Of a DNA stretch of 64,000 nucleotides, positions 1 to 13,381 are shown in pieces; position 1 is the stretch's first letter; every line of letters starts with the position of its first letter. The translations under genes were made by a program, and so were the position numbers. The notes beneath the pieces are model-generated. The model ran no database searches and was not told the DNA's origin. It worked only from the letters and a program-made list of their open reading frames with translations. Source of the stretch: Gorsachius magnificus (Eukaryota > Chordata > Aves > Pelecaniformes > Ardeidae); NCBI GenBank assembly GCA_034008185.1, contig CM067084.1, positions 3,243,385 to 3,307,384 on the forward strand, written 5' to 3'.

Positions 1-3000
1 GACTAGAATCCAGGACCGATTCTAGACTGGAACAGGACAGCAACAGCAAAATGCAAAGAAACAAGGACGCGCTGTTCAACATCATAACAAATGGACAGGG
101 CTGAACACACTATATCATAAGACATGCTCTGCGAGAAGCGTGCTCTATGGAAACCACAGTAGAACACCATCAGAAAAATGCTGGCCAAAAAAGAAATGGC
201 TTTGCACGTATCTGTATACAGGGGAAGCGGAAGGCAAGCACTTGCAAGCTTCTGTTTGAAGGACTATGAATATTCCGAGTTCATATTTTGAGCTGATTAG
301 AGAGAGGAGTCAATAGCTTGTCAGTAAACTAAGGGGGGTGTTTTGAAGTGGGGAGAAAAGCAGCTCTGGAACTGATACTTGTTATATTACACGTTAGGGG
401 AAAAAAATGGAGCCAGTAGACATTAAAACAGAAGAGTAAAGTTTCACACTAACACTTTACTTTCACACTACATGAAAAGACTAATTTTGGCAAAGACAAC
501 CGTTGTATTAAGCATGATAAAAACTTGAACAAGAGCTGTGAGGATGATCAAGGCAGGCACGTGACAAAAATGCCCTGCAAGAAAAATCCAGAAGATTCCG
601 GTTCTACTCACACAACTGGATTAAACCCATCTAAGTCCAGACTGATGCTGAGAGGGGCATACCTAGAGACACACACACCCCCCCAATGTGAGATGTCCCT
701 AAGTTACAGACATAGCCGAGTTATTAAAGAAGGGGGGGGGAAAATCAAGAGTGGAGGCATTAAAGAGGAATGGAAGTAGTGAAAGCTCTGCTGTAATCAT
801 GTCAGTATGACAACCCAAATATAGACAAGGGGCCTAGAAGCGGTTAGGATGTGCTTCAGCTTGGACTGAAGACCCAACATAGTAAACAACTCTGTCTTCT
901 ATACCTTTTGGGTTTCCACATTATGCAAAACTCAGTTTTGAAAGATGATTATGTAAAAGTGGCAGCTATTCCTCAGACCCTTAGATCTTTTTCCTATGAA
1001 ACATTAAAATGCCAAACCTGCCATTTTCTCTCCAACAACAACATTCCAGAGAGACAGTATCTCATTCACCACTACATCAAAGATAATAGCTGTTGGAACA
1101 CGAAGCCAAACTAGAATCTCCGCAAAGCGATCCAGTCACAGAAAATGGGGCAGTACCGACATGCAGTAGTGAAAAGCCACATCTGCTGCCTTCTCCGGCT
1201 TAAGTCCTGATCCACCATGCCGACTTTCATCCCTGACAGAGAAAGAGCAGCTGGCATAAGGCCAGCTTCAGCACCTGATCAGTCACATCAGAAAACAGAT
1301 CCCACAGAAAGAGGATTCTCTGAAAAGTCATTCTGCATCTTCAACAGTGTTTTTCCCTTGTCTATAATATACAGCGCAGAATTTGGCCTATAATATTAAA
1401 CAAGGGAGAAAGGAAATATAAAGAGTAGAAGGGGGAAAAAAAAAATCAAATCGCACATTCCTCATGTCTCTGAGGAGGGTCAGAAACTACAGATACTCAT
1501 TAATGGCCAGTATTTAGATAATTGTCCACCATAAATATACACCATTGCTTCCACGGAGAGCACAGAAAGATTAACCCTGAGAACACTTGAAAAAACTCTT
1601 AGCAAGAATGACTGATAACTCACTCCCAAGCTATTGATAAATTAGTTTATAGCATTAATCTATTTTCACACATTTTCTGAGACTCCTCACTAGCTTTTCT
1701 TGCTATGTGACCCAAGCAGATTTTCTGGTGGCCCCTGGTGACAGTGCTCATGGCACCACAAGGGACTCCTGAGCCCCAGGGCGACTGCGGGGCTTACTGT
1801 GACATTCACTGGATGCCAAGCAGCTTCTGACTTCAATATATGGTTTAGGAAACCAAGGCGAAGGATGCACAGTTGGGGCCCCTACTTGCGAGGTGAAATT
1901 ATCTCAGCAGTCATTTCTGTTTGGCTTCCTTCCTATTTTTTATGCTATGTGCTCAAGAGGCTTTAGCTAGCAGTCTTTTATTTAATTAAAATTAAGATGC
2001 TGACCTAATTTTTTCTAAAAAGGAAGCAGAACATAAATGTAGCTTGGGAAAAAAGAAAAAACCTTCCTCACTGAGTCTGGCTAGACTTGCATGTTACTGC
2101 CAGCTCTATGACAAGAGATTACTGGGGAGCAGGGAGGGGTGGCACCTTGTGAAGCAAAGCCAGCAATGACTATTTTATTTCAGTTATAGGATTCCCCCAA
2201 AGCTGGTAGCTCTAGTGGTTCCTGAACAGCTGTAATATAAAATAAACCAAAGGGAAGGTCACAAAGCTCTCTAGCTGAGCAGGAAGGAATGCCAGTCATT
2301 AAGATACGTCCTTATTCTATAAAGGACCAAATCGGACTTGTCGTGCTCTTTAGCTGACAGGCATAGGTATTTCACTCCTCTTGCTAGTTACTAAGCCATT
2401 AGCATATTATAACGATATAGCCAGAAGGATGGCTCCACACACCACAGTTTGAGGATTAAGCCACTTCTGACCTTCAGGTCAGCATTTCCTTGTCCAGTGT
2501 GAAAAGCCTAGCGAAGGAAAGTTTCCTTACAATCTGGGGAGGTGTAAAGGGCAAGTCCCATAGGGCAGAAACAGAAATTAAAATTATTATCATGATTTTT
2601 TTATCATCCTTATCCAAGTCATCTTGCTTTCAATATCTTTTAATTTGTTATTTTTATTATGTAAGAACAAAAACAAGGAGAACAGACAAGGGTAAGAAAT
2701 TCAGATGAAAACTTGCAGCACTTCTTTCATTTTGTAGTCCACCTCGAGCTAAAAAGGATCAAATCTTTTCTTAAGACAGAGGTGAGAAGGGAGAATAAGG
2801 GCAAAAGGGAAGGAGTGAGCAAGCAGCAGTACCACACCTCCTCCATTTTCCCTCCAAAAAAAGAGAGTTTCAGAGGAAGAAAAAAAAAAAAAAAAATCAA
2901 AACAATCTTTTAGTACAGAAGTAGAATGATCTGCCTCAGCAAAGGCCACGTGTTTTTCTCTTACATTTGGCCTTCTAGAAAAAAGGGCTCCCATCAACTG

Positions 3001-3433
3001 TTAGACAGCCTGTCTATTCGCCATCATATTTAAAGGGGGAGCACATCTGCCACGCTCTGCTTGCCTCCCCCGGTTTTGACACATCTGCAGCAGGAACGAG
3101 CTCCTCTCCAAAAGCCCTGCCACTTCCATTAGGTTGCCTCATGCTTTCAGCAACACCTATTATATTAGCTGGCACATTAGGCCAGTGGGTCAGATCTGGC
3201 CGGGGTCCAGCCAGCCTGGACAAATGGCGTGAGCGGGCAAGTCTGCCTGTAAATGGCAAGGCTGTACAATCAGACTGTGGGCATGACCAAGTGTCTGCAC
3301 AGCAATTTACGCAAATTATTTCTGGGCCTATATTTGGAAGGGCCAAATTCAGAGCGATGGCCGCAATTCAAGGATGGTGCTGCTCCCCCGCTGCCTTCCA
3401 GATATGAAAGCTCTGAATCTGGGGGAAAACACA
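1..3433. other. AT-rich non-coding DNA, no gene seen
   Basis: No reading frame here exceeds what chance gives, and none has recognisable protein character. The stretch contains short A, G and C runs (for example a G8 run near 732 and an A-rich run at 2880-2897) and a slightly GC-richer patch at 1720-1800. It looks like intron or intergenic DNA. I see no complete repeat element. Very old, diverged repeats could be missed by eye. Confidence 0.6.
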
Positions 3434-3770
3434 CATAGAATCACAGAAACATTTAGGTTGGAAAAGCCCTTTAAGATCATCAAGCCCAACCGTTCCCCTG
3501 CCCCTGCCATCCCACCACTAAACCCTGTCCCTAAGCACCTCGTCTGCCCAGCTTTTAAATCCCCCCAGGGGTGGGGACTCAACCCCTTTCCTGGGCAGCC
3601 CCTTCCAGTGCTTGACAGCCCTTGTGGGGAAGGAATTTTTCCCAATGTCCGACCTAAACCTGCCCTGGCACAACTTGAGGGCGTTTCCTGTCATCCTAGC
3701 ACTTGTTACTTGGGAGAAGAGACCGACCCCCACTTCACTACACCCTCCTGTCAAGTAGTTGTAGAGAGAA
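3434..3770 (-). mobile_element. CR1 LINE 3' end, 5'-truncated, minus strand
   Basis: Read on the minus strand this is the 3' part of a chicken-repeat-1 (CR1) non-LTR retrotransposon. The plus-strand text begins with the reverse complement of the CR1 tail (CATAGAATCACAGAA). It continues into a block nearly identical in layout to the second CR1 copy at 12964-13381. The minus-strand frame ending at 3518 keeps the C-terminal CR1 ORF2 pattern ([14 protein letters not shown], then DEVLRD before the stop), with many changes from the second copy. CR1 moves by target-primed reverse transcription and most copies are 5'-truncated, as here. The higher divergence and lost conserved residues suggest an older copy than the one at 12964. 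No target duplication is expected for CR1. Confidence 0.92.
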
Positions 3771-6700
3771 GCACATATACATGGGGAAGTATTTTCTGTT
3801 TGACTTGGTTTTAAACAGAAACTTCTATTGGAAGTTGATCTATTTGGACTTAGCTTATATTTAATTAAAAAAATCAAAATTATTCAATTAATAACCTCTG
3901 AGAAGAGCAGCCCCACAAAGAAGTGCCAGCATGCACTGTACCATGCATAAGACTTTCTGTATGGAAGATTAGATGCTCAACCAAATCTCATCTGGTTTGG
4001 GATTAAGCATAAATTTGGTTTAGCATTGAGGCTGACCTATAAGATTCCATACCAAAGACATCAAAACAAGCTCTAATTCAAGCGCTACCTATTCTCATGC
4101 AAGTCATTTAAGAAAAACAAAAAGCTAGTATTTGCTCCTTTTCTAATCTATTCAAAGAAAAGAAGGAATAGAGTGGAGAACACACACACACACAGAAATG
4201 CACCTTAAGAATATTCTGATGTGTCCCACATCCCATAATAAACAAAATTCCTCTACTTCTTTCTTCACTGGGGGTGTGGATGGAAATAAGGATGTGGAGA
4301 ACCTGTAAAGATTTGGTCCAGAGTTCGGGAACAGCAAGAAATATTCCCCGAGACCTTATTTGACAGTGGTTCCGCTAACTACCACAGCAGAACTTCAGCA
4401 GTGTGTGATAACATGTGACTAGGCGCTAGTTAGTTACGCTGGAGAAAAATATTTTGCATTAGCCAGGAGGGAAAAAAAACCAAAAAAGCATCTGCTTGAA
4501 TAAGTCTGTTACCTTGAAAACATGTGTGTGCATTTGCACAAGAAACTCAATAACCGGGGCCGTGCCAAACACCCAGGTATCACTTTCAACCCTATTTCAC
4601 TCTCGTATCTTCACTCCTGAAGCAAGAGTCACCACTCTGCAGCCAAATAGCTTTCTCCAGAGCTTCTCAACATGCTTTTTCTCTTTTAAACATTTATTTT
4701 TACAGAAAGTTCTGTCAAAAGCTATATTTGTAAGCAAAACAAATTAAGACTTCAAAACCTCCTATCTTGAAAATGATACTGTATCATGCAATTTTGCAAT
4801 TTCTAGGCTGTCTTGAGAGAAAAGGCAGTATTTTTCCACATTAAGAACTGCTGACAGATGTTCCCCCCTCTGCTGTTAAACAAGTCTTGATGAAAATACC
4901 CTCAAGTCTTAACAGAAGTGGATGTACCCTAAGTAGGTTTTTCCATTTGATCTGCTGTACACCTCATACAGGCCTTTTTGCCTGCTTGTTCTAGCACAAT
5001 GTGTGTTTGGTACAGTGACAGCTGACAACTGTTTTTCCTGTTTGCAAAAGCTTTACCATTCGACTTGAACCAAAAGCATTTGTCATGTTGCACGGCAGCA
5101 AAGTAGATTTAATCAGATGAGGCCACTAGCGTTGTCAGTGCCAGGCTGAAAGAATTTGGTAGAACAAAAGCTGGATTTATCTCTCTGGAAGCCTGGGCAG
5201 GGAGCAGCAGTGTATCTTTGTGAATGCACAAGGGGGAATTTCAAGAGGAGAAGAAAATGAAAGCAAGAGGATATTTTCGTTACAGTTAAGCCAGAAAATA
5301 ACTGTTCTTAAGTGACCAGCAGGATGCTCCTGCCAGCTGACAGCACCGTCAGAATTTTGACAACACCGAGCCAACCTTCATGTCCCTCTCTCAAATGTTC
5401 CTAAGATGGAGGAGGATACTTCATGTGCTCTACTGCTACATATTTATATTTCCGGAATAATAAGTATGACTCAAAAACTGGTCACATCAGCAATAAAGCT
5501 GAAAAAAAATTCATCAGAATGGATGGGAGTCCCCAGACTGCAGAGACAATCCTCCAAAATATTCTATTAGGACTCAAAATTCCTTAGTCATGACAAACCA
5601 CGTCATACCCATTCTAGCTCATATGTCAGAGACAACATAAAACACATTCCTAAAAGAAAGGAAGTCGTCATCATTTTGCATAGCCACCAAGACAATGTTT
5701 CTTACTGTTTGTATTCTTTTGGATGATAGTGTCGTTTCAGAAAATTTACACAGGTAACTTATGTTCAGAAGAGAAAGAATAAACCCATATATGCAAAAAT
5801 CAAGTTGGAAGCCTGCAGCATCTCAAACCCCCCAAAAAAACCACACACCGAAAAACCAAAACCACCTCCACGGCTCCAACGTAGGAGCTTTGCTGATTGA
5901 CGTCAACCCAATACGGTCTCATCATGAAGTCCTATGTTGTCAAGAGGATGCTGGTGCAAGAGCAAGGAGCCCCACAACAAAGATTATTTAGAAATTCAAA
6001 CTGTGCTACAAATTGGGATGAGAGGGAAGGGCTAGGAACACAACTTCTCTTAAAATTAGACCGTGAGACACAACCTGAAAACCAAGGCACCCAAATTAGA
6101 GAATATTCTATGTGAATATTATCTAATCTTCTCATGTGAAGATTCAGAGTTTTACGGCCACAGTGGGGAGACAACAGGAAACCAAGTGTTCTAGTTAGCA
6201 AAAGAGCAGGCACTGGCAATGTTGCCTTGATGCACTGATGCTCTCTTGCATCAATTTTAAAGTGACGCTTTAAATCTCCCCAAGGTTTAACTAACCAGCT
6301 GCCAAAGGTCAGAGAAAGAGGCGCCTGGATTTTTTTTAGAGTGGGCCAGTATAGCTGGTTCTTTGGCACAACGCAGCCTACTGTTTGGCATTACTATATT
6401 GAAAGCTGCCTACGGCACATTAATGAATTGGAGTTCAGCGCTGCATGAAGCGTTTCAACATTCACCCCAACTGTGCTAAAGGAATTTCCCATTTGCTTTT
6501 TTCCGCTAATTAGAGAGGCGCTGGCACAAAGCAGGGCCTTTTGCAAGGTGCAGCGTGTCCTCAAGTTCTGCTCCATCAGGGAGAGGTACGGGATATCCCA
6601 ATCCACTCAGAAGAGAGCCCTTACCTCTCAGAATCAGGTTGTAAGCAGGACAGTATTTATTAGAGTTAGGTTGACATTTACAACCTTTTTCTAACTTGAC

Positions 6701-7692
6701 AGCCTACCGGCACCAATATCCATCTAGACTTAATCTAGCCCTTAATCCAGGAGACGCAACAGTTGAGGGAGCTGATGAACATGCAGTTTGTTAGAGACTT
6801 AACTCGCTTTTTGACTGACATACATTTCAGGCACATCTTCAAGTACACCGAGGCAGAACTCAATACCCAAAGCAACTCTTCCAAAGTGACTTGCAGAAAG
6901 CATGCATTTAAAAATACGTGACAAAGCCTTGATACGGCATTAAAGCATTCAGAACCTCACTGCACCTGCAGACTGTTCAGTTTCTGAACCCAGGCCCTCC
7001 AAAGCGGTGCTCACACTTATAACGTAACAGGCTCTGCAACTTTTATAGGCTTAGTCTTGATTTCAAACTGGAAAAAAACTTAATTTCAGAAGAAATGTCA
7101 GAACCACTTCAAAAATGCCTTGCCATTTAATTTATCCTGAACAGCCAAAAAGCCGCCTAAAAAAATCTGATATTTTTTAAATTAACGTAGAAAACGTGGA
7201 AATCAGATGTCTGCATTCTTGTGTGATGCCATAGCCATGGTATGCTTTATCTGCATCCAAGGAAAAGGCTTGCTGTGCTTCTGGTTGGACAGTGCCACAC
7301 GTCTCTCCAATCTCAGCTGCACAGCAGGAGCGTCAGATCAGTAGCACAGGACTGCGGGTCTGAGCCTCCCGCCATAACGTCCTCACTGGAATATTTCCTG
7401 CTGCCTTCCACCGCCCGACGGAGCGGGTGAAACCTTTCACTGTCCTTCAGCGAGCATTCTCTTGTCAATCAAGGCATCCCCTCACGCACCACTCTCTCTG
7501 GTGGTACGGTGTTAATTAAGCAGCATTGTACAATGATTACCAGACTACACGAACCACTACATCTATTTAGGATACTCGGCAAATTATGATAATCATAATA
7601 CAATTTATTTCAATGCCTTCAGATTGTCTTTCAATCTGATTTCCCATTTACTTGGGTTCTGGTTTTTTTTGTTTGTTTGGGGTGTGGTTTTT

Positions 7693-7735
<43 letters not shown>

Positions 7736-10508
7736 TTGGAACAACTTTATGCTCAAAAATTACATGTTCTAAGACTTAAAACAGTTTCTGTGTTGTTTTG
7801 CATTTATGCTCTGAAGTTAAAAGTTGTGCTGTATTTCAACATTATATCTGCATTTTAAAGTGCAAAACTAATAACCGGTCAGTAAAATTAATGCTGTCAC
7901 TGTTTACAAATACAGAATATTAAACCCCACCATTTTAACTGATACTCGTTTTCATGGCTTGGTTTGCTGAACCGGTAATTGAACAACAGACCTCACTGCT
8001 GCTGCAGTATAAACCAATACTCATTTGTAAAGCTCCATTTCTTTTTCAACTTGATAAAAATTTATAAAGTTCCTACATTATTAATGAACTTCTATGCTTC
8101 TGAAAGTGAGCTTTCTTCTAGAAGACAATAGCAGCCAGCCTAGTGGAGAGAAAAACTAAAGCTGAATTTCTTCCAGACGCTTTACGTCACCAGTAAATTG
8201 GCATCGGTACCAAAACAAGCTGTAGGCTCGCCTATAAACGCCCTATAGGCCAACACGTGAATTGAGACATGGGATGGGAGAAGCAATGAAAGCAGAATAT
8301 CAGTAAGGTTATAACTACTATAGCCACGTCTCTCCTTAGCATACAAAACGCATTTTGTTTTCATTCTGTCAGGAATTTAAATATTAGCAAGCAGGTCAGG
8401 TTTCGTAGACTTGACACCAGAATTTCAGAAAAGCAGCCAAATTCCTGGGGCCAGGCCCCAGGGAATCTCAGAGGAAAGCCATGTGAAGGGAGACTGAAAG
8501 CAAAGACGGCAACCAAGGAACAAAGGAAGCCAGGTAGGAAGAACAGTACTGGGCCAAAAAAAGCCAAGAAGAGATAAAGCTGGCAATCTTTTATTTCCCT
8601 CGAGAAATGAAAACCAGGAGCAATTCCGCCTAAGTCACCAGCTGCTCCAAACTGCAGCGACAAGAGAACCACGCGCTCCCCTCGCAAGCCAGGCACGCAC
8701 ACCTCCCAGCTCGCTTGTGTCAAGTGGTTTATTTTCCATTCCCCCCCCAACCCCACCATTTACTTGACACTTGAAAAACATTTCAAGTACCAGTGCAGAA
8801 TAAATCTTAATGAATCTCCTCTTAAGCCAACGTTGACACTGCAGACAAAAATATAGCTGACAACACATACTTTCAGAATACATTTTAAGAAGTAAGAAGG
8901 GAAAATATTCTTCTAAAACTCATTCCCCTTTTCCCCAAAATTTATTCTTGCCTTTACATATTTTTTCAGCACGGTGGAAAAAAAAAAAAGGGAATTTAGA
9001 ATACAGCTGCTTTCCTTAGTGTTTCAGAAATTAAATTTCTGATCTGTATTGGCACAGAAATCTGCCCAAATAATCAAATCTCATATTTATCCAGTCAGAA
9101 GAAACCCAAGAATCACTGTTTGTCTGTCTTCTCAGACCCATCTTTCTTTACATTTCTTAGTTACTATTCTCTTAATCACAATATTACCTTTCATTTAAAG
9201 AAAAGTAATTTTGCTTTGTTTACTACCTCCCGATACCCCGGAAGGAAACAACAGCTTACAGGAGTTTTGTTCAGAAGTCCCGAGCGTTGCTCTCATTCTG
9301 ATCCCCAAAACCAACTGCAATTGATTCCAGCAAGCAATAAAAGCAGCACCGCGTACTTCTGAAAAATCTTACTGAACGCATGCAAAAACCACATGTATTT
9401 GTATGTCCTTCTCGGGGACACAAGCTACCAAAATATCAGAACTTCGTTTCCGAAAGGCTGCAACAGTCTATCAGGTTGCACCTGACAGGTGCTACTGTCA
9501 AAATAATGTCATATTCCTTTCACAGTACATAGGGGGTTTGTACCTATTGGCTTCCCTATTATGCAAAATCATTATCTTCTCCCATTTGAATTAACAGTTA
9601 TTTCTTCTTGCAAGTAGAAGGGAACAGTAGGCTATCACAAAGAAGGATGTGCAGTCCACGTTCAAAATGGTGCCTGTAGTTATTTAGCAAAGAATAAACA
9701 CACCTACATCTCTCAAACATCTCTTTTGGATAACCTCCTCAGTATCAATAAAGGAAAATCCTAATCTCGCACATCGGACAATAGCTTCACTTTTAGATTT
9801 AAAGTAACTTTCTTAATGAATGTTCTGTGTACACTGAGAATAAACTTCCATTAGAATTGGTCAATAGGTTTTCCCACAAAACAGTTGGAAAAGTCAGATT
9901 GGGTAAAACTAGCAGAAGTTCACCTCATTCTTCAGTTTTGGCAAACTAATACATTCCTTCCCAACTGACTTGGGAATGGTTGTATGCATTCAGGACAGCT
10001 ACAGAGAAAGAGGCAACTTGGTAGAGTAAATAATTATTTAATGGCTAGTGTGGAAGATGAACTTTTACCTTTATTTTGCTACTCTGGGACGTCTCCACGA
10101 TCCAACATTTGGTTGAAAATCACGTGATTTTTAAGTCACAAAAAAGTCGTTCCTTACCCGAATCTATCAGTCATAATCACACCCATCAACCCTTAGTAAA
10201 TCCAGATGCACTTTTCTCCCTGTATCTCTTCCACTATTCTTTGGGGGTTTTTTACCCTTTTCATTTAATCAGTGTAAAAGAGTAAACAGAGTTTGAAAAT
10301 TATCAGGCACATGGTCCTTAATGGTTTTAATTTAAGAAGTCTGAAGCAGAACTCAATATGCTCCAGAAATAAATTTTAAATTCAGGAGGTGCATCGTACA
10401 GTGTTAACACAGGGCTCAAGTTTGTCATAGCAGCATCCAGGATGGAAGCTGTCTCTTTTCACCTCTGAAAGTCCTCACTGATGATGGGACAAGGGGACAA
10501 AGCTCATG

Positions 10509-10541
<33 letters not shown>

Positions 10542-12662
10542 CTCCACCAGTTTGTCTAGTAAAAGATAGGCCTCTCCCCATGTCCTCCTCCTCCTCTTTT
10601 GTCTTTCAGCCTTTACAGCCCCAGTACTACTTGGCTGCGCAGACATTCTGGTATCCAATGCTATTCTCCCGAAATCTCTTACTGTTCTTCCAAGTGGTGC
10701 CTTTGTGCACCTGAACATCACTTAGGATACGCAGGCATCTCTACCCTGACAAGGAATCTCTCCAGGCCATTCGGGACCTTTCAACTTGAAAATATTTCTT
10801 AAAGATATTTTGAAGTCCTTGCGGGCCCTGGAGCACTAATAGGATATATAAGGCAAAACATCAGTTAAATAAAGCAAACACCTGCACTCTGGATATTTCA
10901 AAGCACCACCTGATGCAGGTGACACAGAAACAGGACACAAAGGCCACGTGAATGGCTTTGGCACAAACCACATTGAAACACACAAATTAAGTTCAAACGT
11001 GGTCAGAAGTCTTCGGCTGTCCAAGAGCAAAACGAGAGACATGATACTTCCCAAATACAAACCAGCCCAGGTGGCTTGCTATCTTATCTGCAGCTTTCCA
11101 CTGTCAAGTAAGTGTATCAGCAGTGAGCCTGCCCCCCAAGCTTTCCACTTATTCTACAAGTTCCTTATTCCCCTCTCCTCGGGACTCCAAAGGCAAAAGG
11201 CTTTAGACTTCTACACTGCCGAGGCACATATAGCCACAGGAACGTAAATTCTTAAATAAAAGCAACCCACTCGCCAAAATAGTCCTGACTGGAAAGGACA
11301 AAGCATCTATTTTCCAGCAACTGTAAGACTTTTCAAGATTTGGGTTCCGTGTCCCGTCTCCCCTCCCTCCTCCACCAAAGGACTGAATTGCAACAGATCC
11401 CCAACATTCTGCCCAAATCCAGGTCTTAATTCAAAAGGAGAGTCCCGATATGATGAACATGGATTAATACATGAGAGACCTCAGTCACAGACCCAAAAAG
11501 AGTTTCCATTCTATCTGAAGAGATAAGCAACTCCAGGTCTTCCACATCTTTAACTAGTGTCCTAATTGCAGGTTACAGAAATTGAGGGATTAATCAGTCA
11601 CCATGGCTTTTTTGTATTTTTCACCAAATTAAACCAAAAATCTCATTCAAGCCTCACAGATATTGGTACAACTCTTCTATAAACTGTAATATTTAGTCCA
11701 TACAACCTTTTAATTATTTTTAACTCTTTAAAATGCATGAAAATTTCACATCACCTTTAAATATATATTAACATTTTTAGATTAATATTTCATGCTGATT
11801 TTAAAGAGTATGTACTTTTTCATAACACTTCTGTTAAGTACAAAATTCTACACTCAGGTGTGCTCCCAGTACAGGGAAAAGGATTTTTTTAATCTTGTAA
11901 CTAAACAGACTAAACACTGACTACTGCAGAGAAATAACGTGTTAAAGGATGAGTTTTTTTCAAAGCTGCTGAAGTGATTATGGAGCCCACACAGCTCCCA
12001 TTACATGTCTGACTCTCTTCAGCAATTTTGAATACTTCATTATGCTAGGAAAAATCTTTCCCAGCATAAAGAGTAGTAATTTTAGAGTAATAAATTGATA
12101 TCATTATCCCTGACGTACACGGGAAAAAACTTCTCAAAGCAGAAGTGAGCTTTTTTTTTTTTGAAGATGCTGCAATTGTCCTTCGTTTTCTACCCACCGA
12201 AGAAACCTTCCCTGTGTAGTAAGCTCACTTTTGCAACAAAACTCTACAAATATAGCAGCACTATGAAATTTAAATACAACTGTTGCATTTCTGCATAAGC
12301 TATAAGGATTAACTACTTGGTTTCCCTTTCTACTTATCATCTTTCTTCTGCAAAACAGGAGATGTCCAACCCAGATAAAGCAAAGGAAAAGCAAATTATT
12401 GCTGAAATGCATGTTTGGTCTAATCAGCTCAGAGAGCAGTATCTTTTTCAACCCTCTCCCCCCATTTGTTTTGTTTGTTTGTTTTGTTTGTTTGTTTTAA
12501 AAAGTCTTTTAAAGCTGCTAGAGAGGCAGCAGAGTAATAGCAGTACCGTCAGTCAGAGCGATTTAAGGGAGCTGGGTCCATCAACGGCTGAGACAGCAAG
12601 GTAAGGCAGGGGAAAGTTCCTTCCATGATGTTGAAACAATTGGTGCAGCCAGTGTTGTTTGC
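3771..12662. other. AT-rich non-coding DNA with homopolymer and T-rich tracts
   Basis: About 8.9 kb without a supported gene. Notable simple sequence includes a long pure T tract around 7697-7729, a T tract at 10512-10539, a C8 run near 8743, and a (TTTG)n-like stretch around 12469-12499. A plus-strand patch at 12515-12600 is listed separately as a weak exon candidate. The other open frames are short, start mostly on non-ATG codons, and show no domain or composition that I recognise. The block fits an intron or intergenic region. Confidence 0.6.
12515..12600 (+). other. Weak candidate exon (plus strand), unidentified
   Basis: This 86-base stretch is open and has protein-like composition (residues include SNSSTVSQSDLRELGPSTAE). 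It ends exactly at a consensus 5' splice site (CAAG followed by GTAAGG at 12601). It is preceded by a T-rich tract and a possible acceptor (TTTTAAAG). As an exon it would leave two bases over at its end. I do not recognise the peptide. Strong splice-like signals occur by chance in tens of kilobases of intron, so this is only a lead. Confidence 0.17.
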
Positions 12663-12898
12663 TTATATACAAACTGCCCTGCATCTAAAAAATGTTCAAA
12701 TATTGAACTTCAAGCCATCTTTCATATTGCCATAAACAGTTCTAAATATTTATATTTTTTTAGCAGTCAGGATGCTAAGTTTATATACAAACTGCCCTGG
12801 ATATTGAACAAAATCCACCTGTTCAAATGTTTTATCTAAAACCACCTTTCATATTGCCATAGACAGTTCTAAATATTTTTTTTTTTTAGCAGACAAGT
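12663..12898. repeat. 118-bp tandem duplication, two diverged copies
   Basis: Two adjacent copies with a 118-base period start at 12663 and 12781. Both begin TTATATACAAACTGCCCT. Both later carry the block TTTCATATTGCCAT, then AAACAGTT or AGACAGTT, then TCTAAATATT, a T-run and TTTAGCAG. The copies differ by scattered substitutions and small indels, so the duplication is not recent. Nothing suggests a mobile element. Slippage or unequal exchange is the simplest origin. Confidence 0.9.
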
Positions 12899-12963
12899 AT
12901 ATGGAGAGCCAGAGAACAGACACAAAAAAATAGTAAAAAACTTACTAAAAATCAATACATTTT

Positions 12964-13381
12964 CATAGAATCACCTCGGTTGGAAAAGCCCTTTAAGATC
13001 ATCGAGTCCAACCGTTAACCTAGCACTGCCATCCCACCACTAAACCATGTCCCTAAGCACCTCATCTCTCCTTCTTTTAAAGACCTCCAGGGATGGGGAC
13101 TCCACCACCTCCCTGGGCAGCCCATTCCAGAGCCTGACAACCCTCTCGGTGAAGAAGTTTTTCCTAATGTCTAGCCTAAACCTGCCCTGGCGCAGCTTCA
13201 AGCCATTCCCCCTCGTCCTATCGTCTGTTACCAGGGAGAAGAGGCCAACCCCCACCTCACTACAGCCTCCTGTCAGGCAGTTGTAGAGGGCGATCAGGTC
13301 TCCCCTCAGCCTCCTCTGCTCCAGACTAAACACCCCCAGTTCCCTCAGCCGCTCCTCGTATGACTTGTGTTCCAGACCCCT
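12964..13381 (-). mobile_element. CR1 LINE 3' end, 5'-truncated, minus strand
   Basis: This is a second CR1 3' fragment, again on the minus strand. The plus-strand text starts with the reverse-complemented CR1 tail (CATAGAATCACC) and then the block GTTGGAAAAGCCCTTTAAGA shared with 3434-3770. It extends further 5' than that copy and keeps a continuous reading frame, described separately. It inserted about 65 bases beyond the 118-bp duplication. It is better preserved than the copy at 3434, so probably younger. Confidence 0.95.
13040..13333 (-). pseudogene. CR1 ORF2 C-terminal remnant
   Basis: This is an open minus-strand frame of 97 codons inside the CR1 fragment. It corresponds to the extreme C-terminus of the CR1 ORF2 polyprotein (endonuclease plus reverse transcriptase). 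The conserved pattern [19 protein letters not shown] is at residues 5-23, followed by [23 protein letters not shown], and the terminal DEVLRDMV before the stop. The endonuclease and the reverse transcriptase core lie upstream of the truncation and are missing, so this cannot make an active protein. The preserved frame only says the copy is fairly young. Confidence 0.85.
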
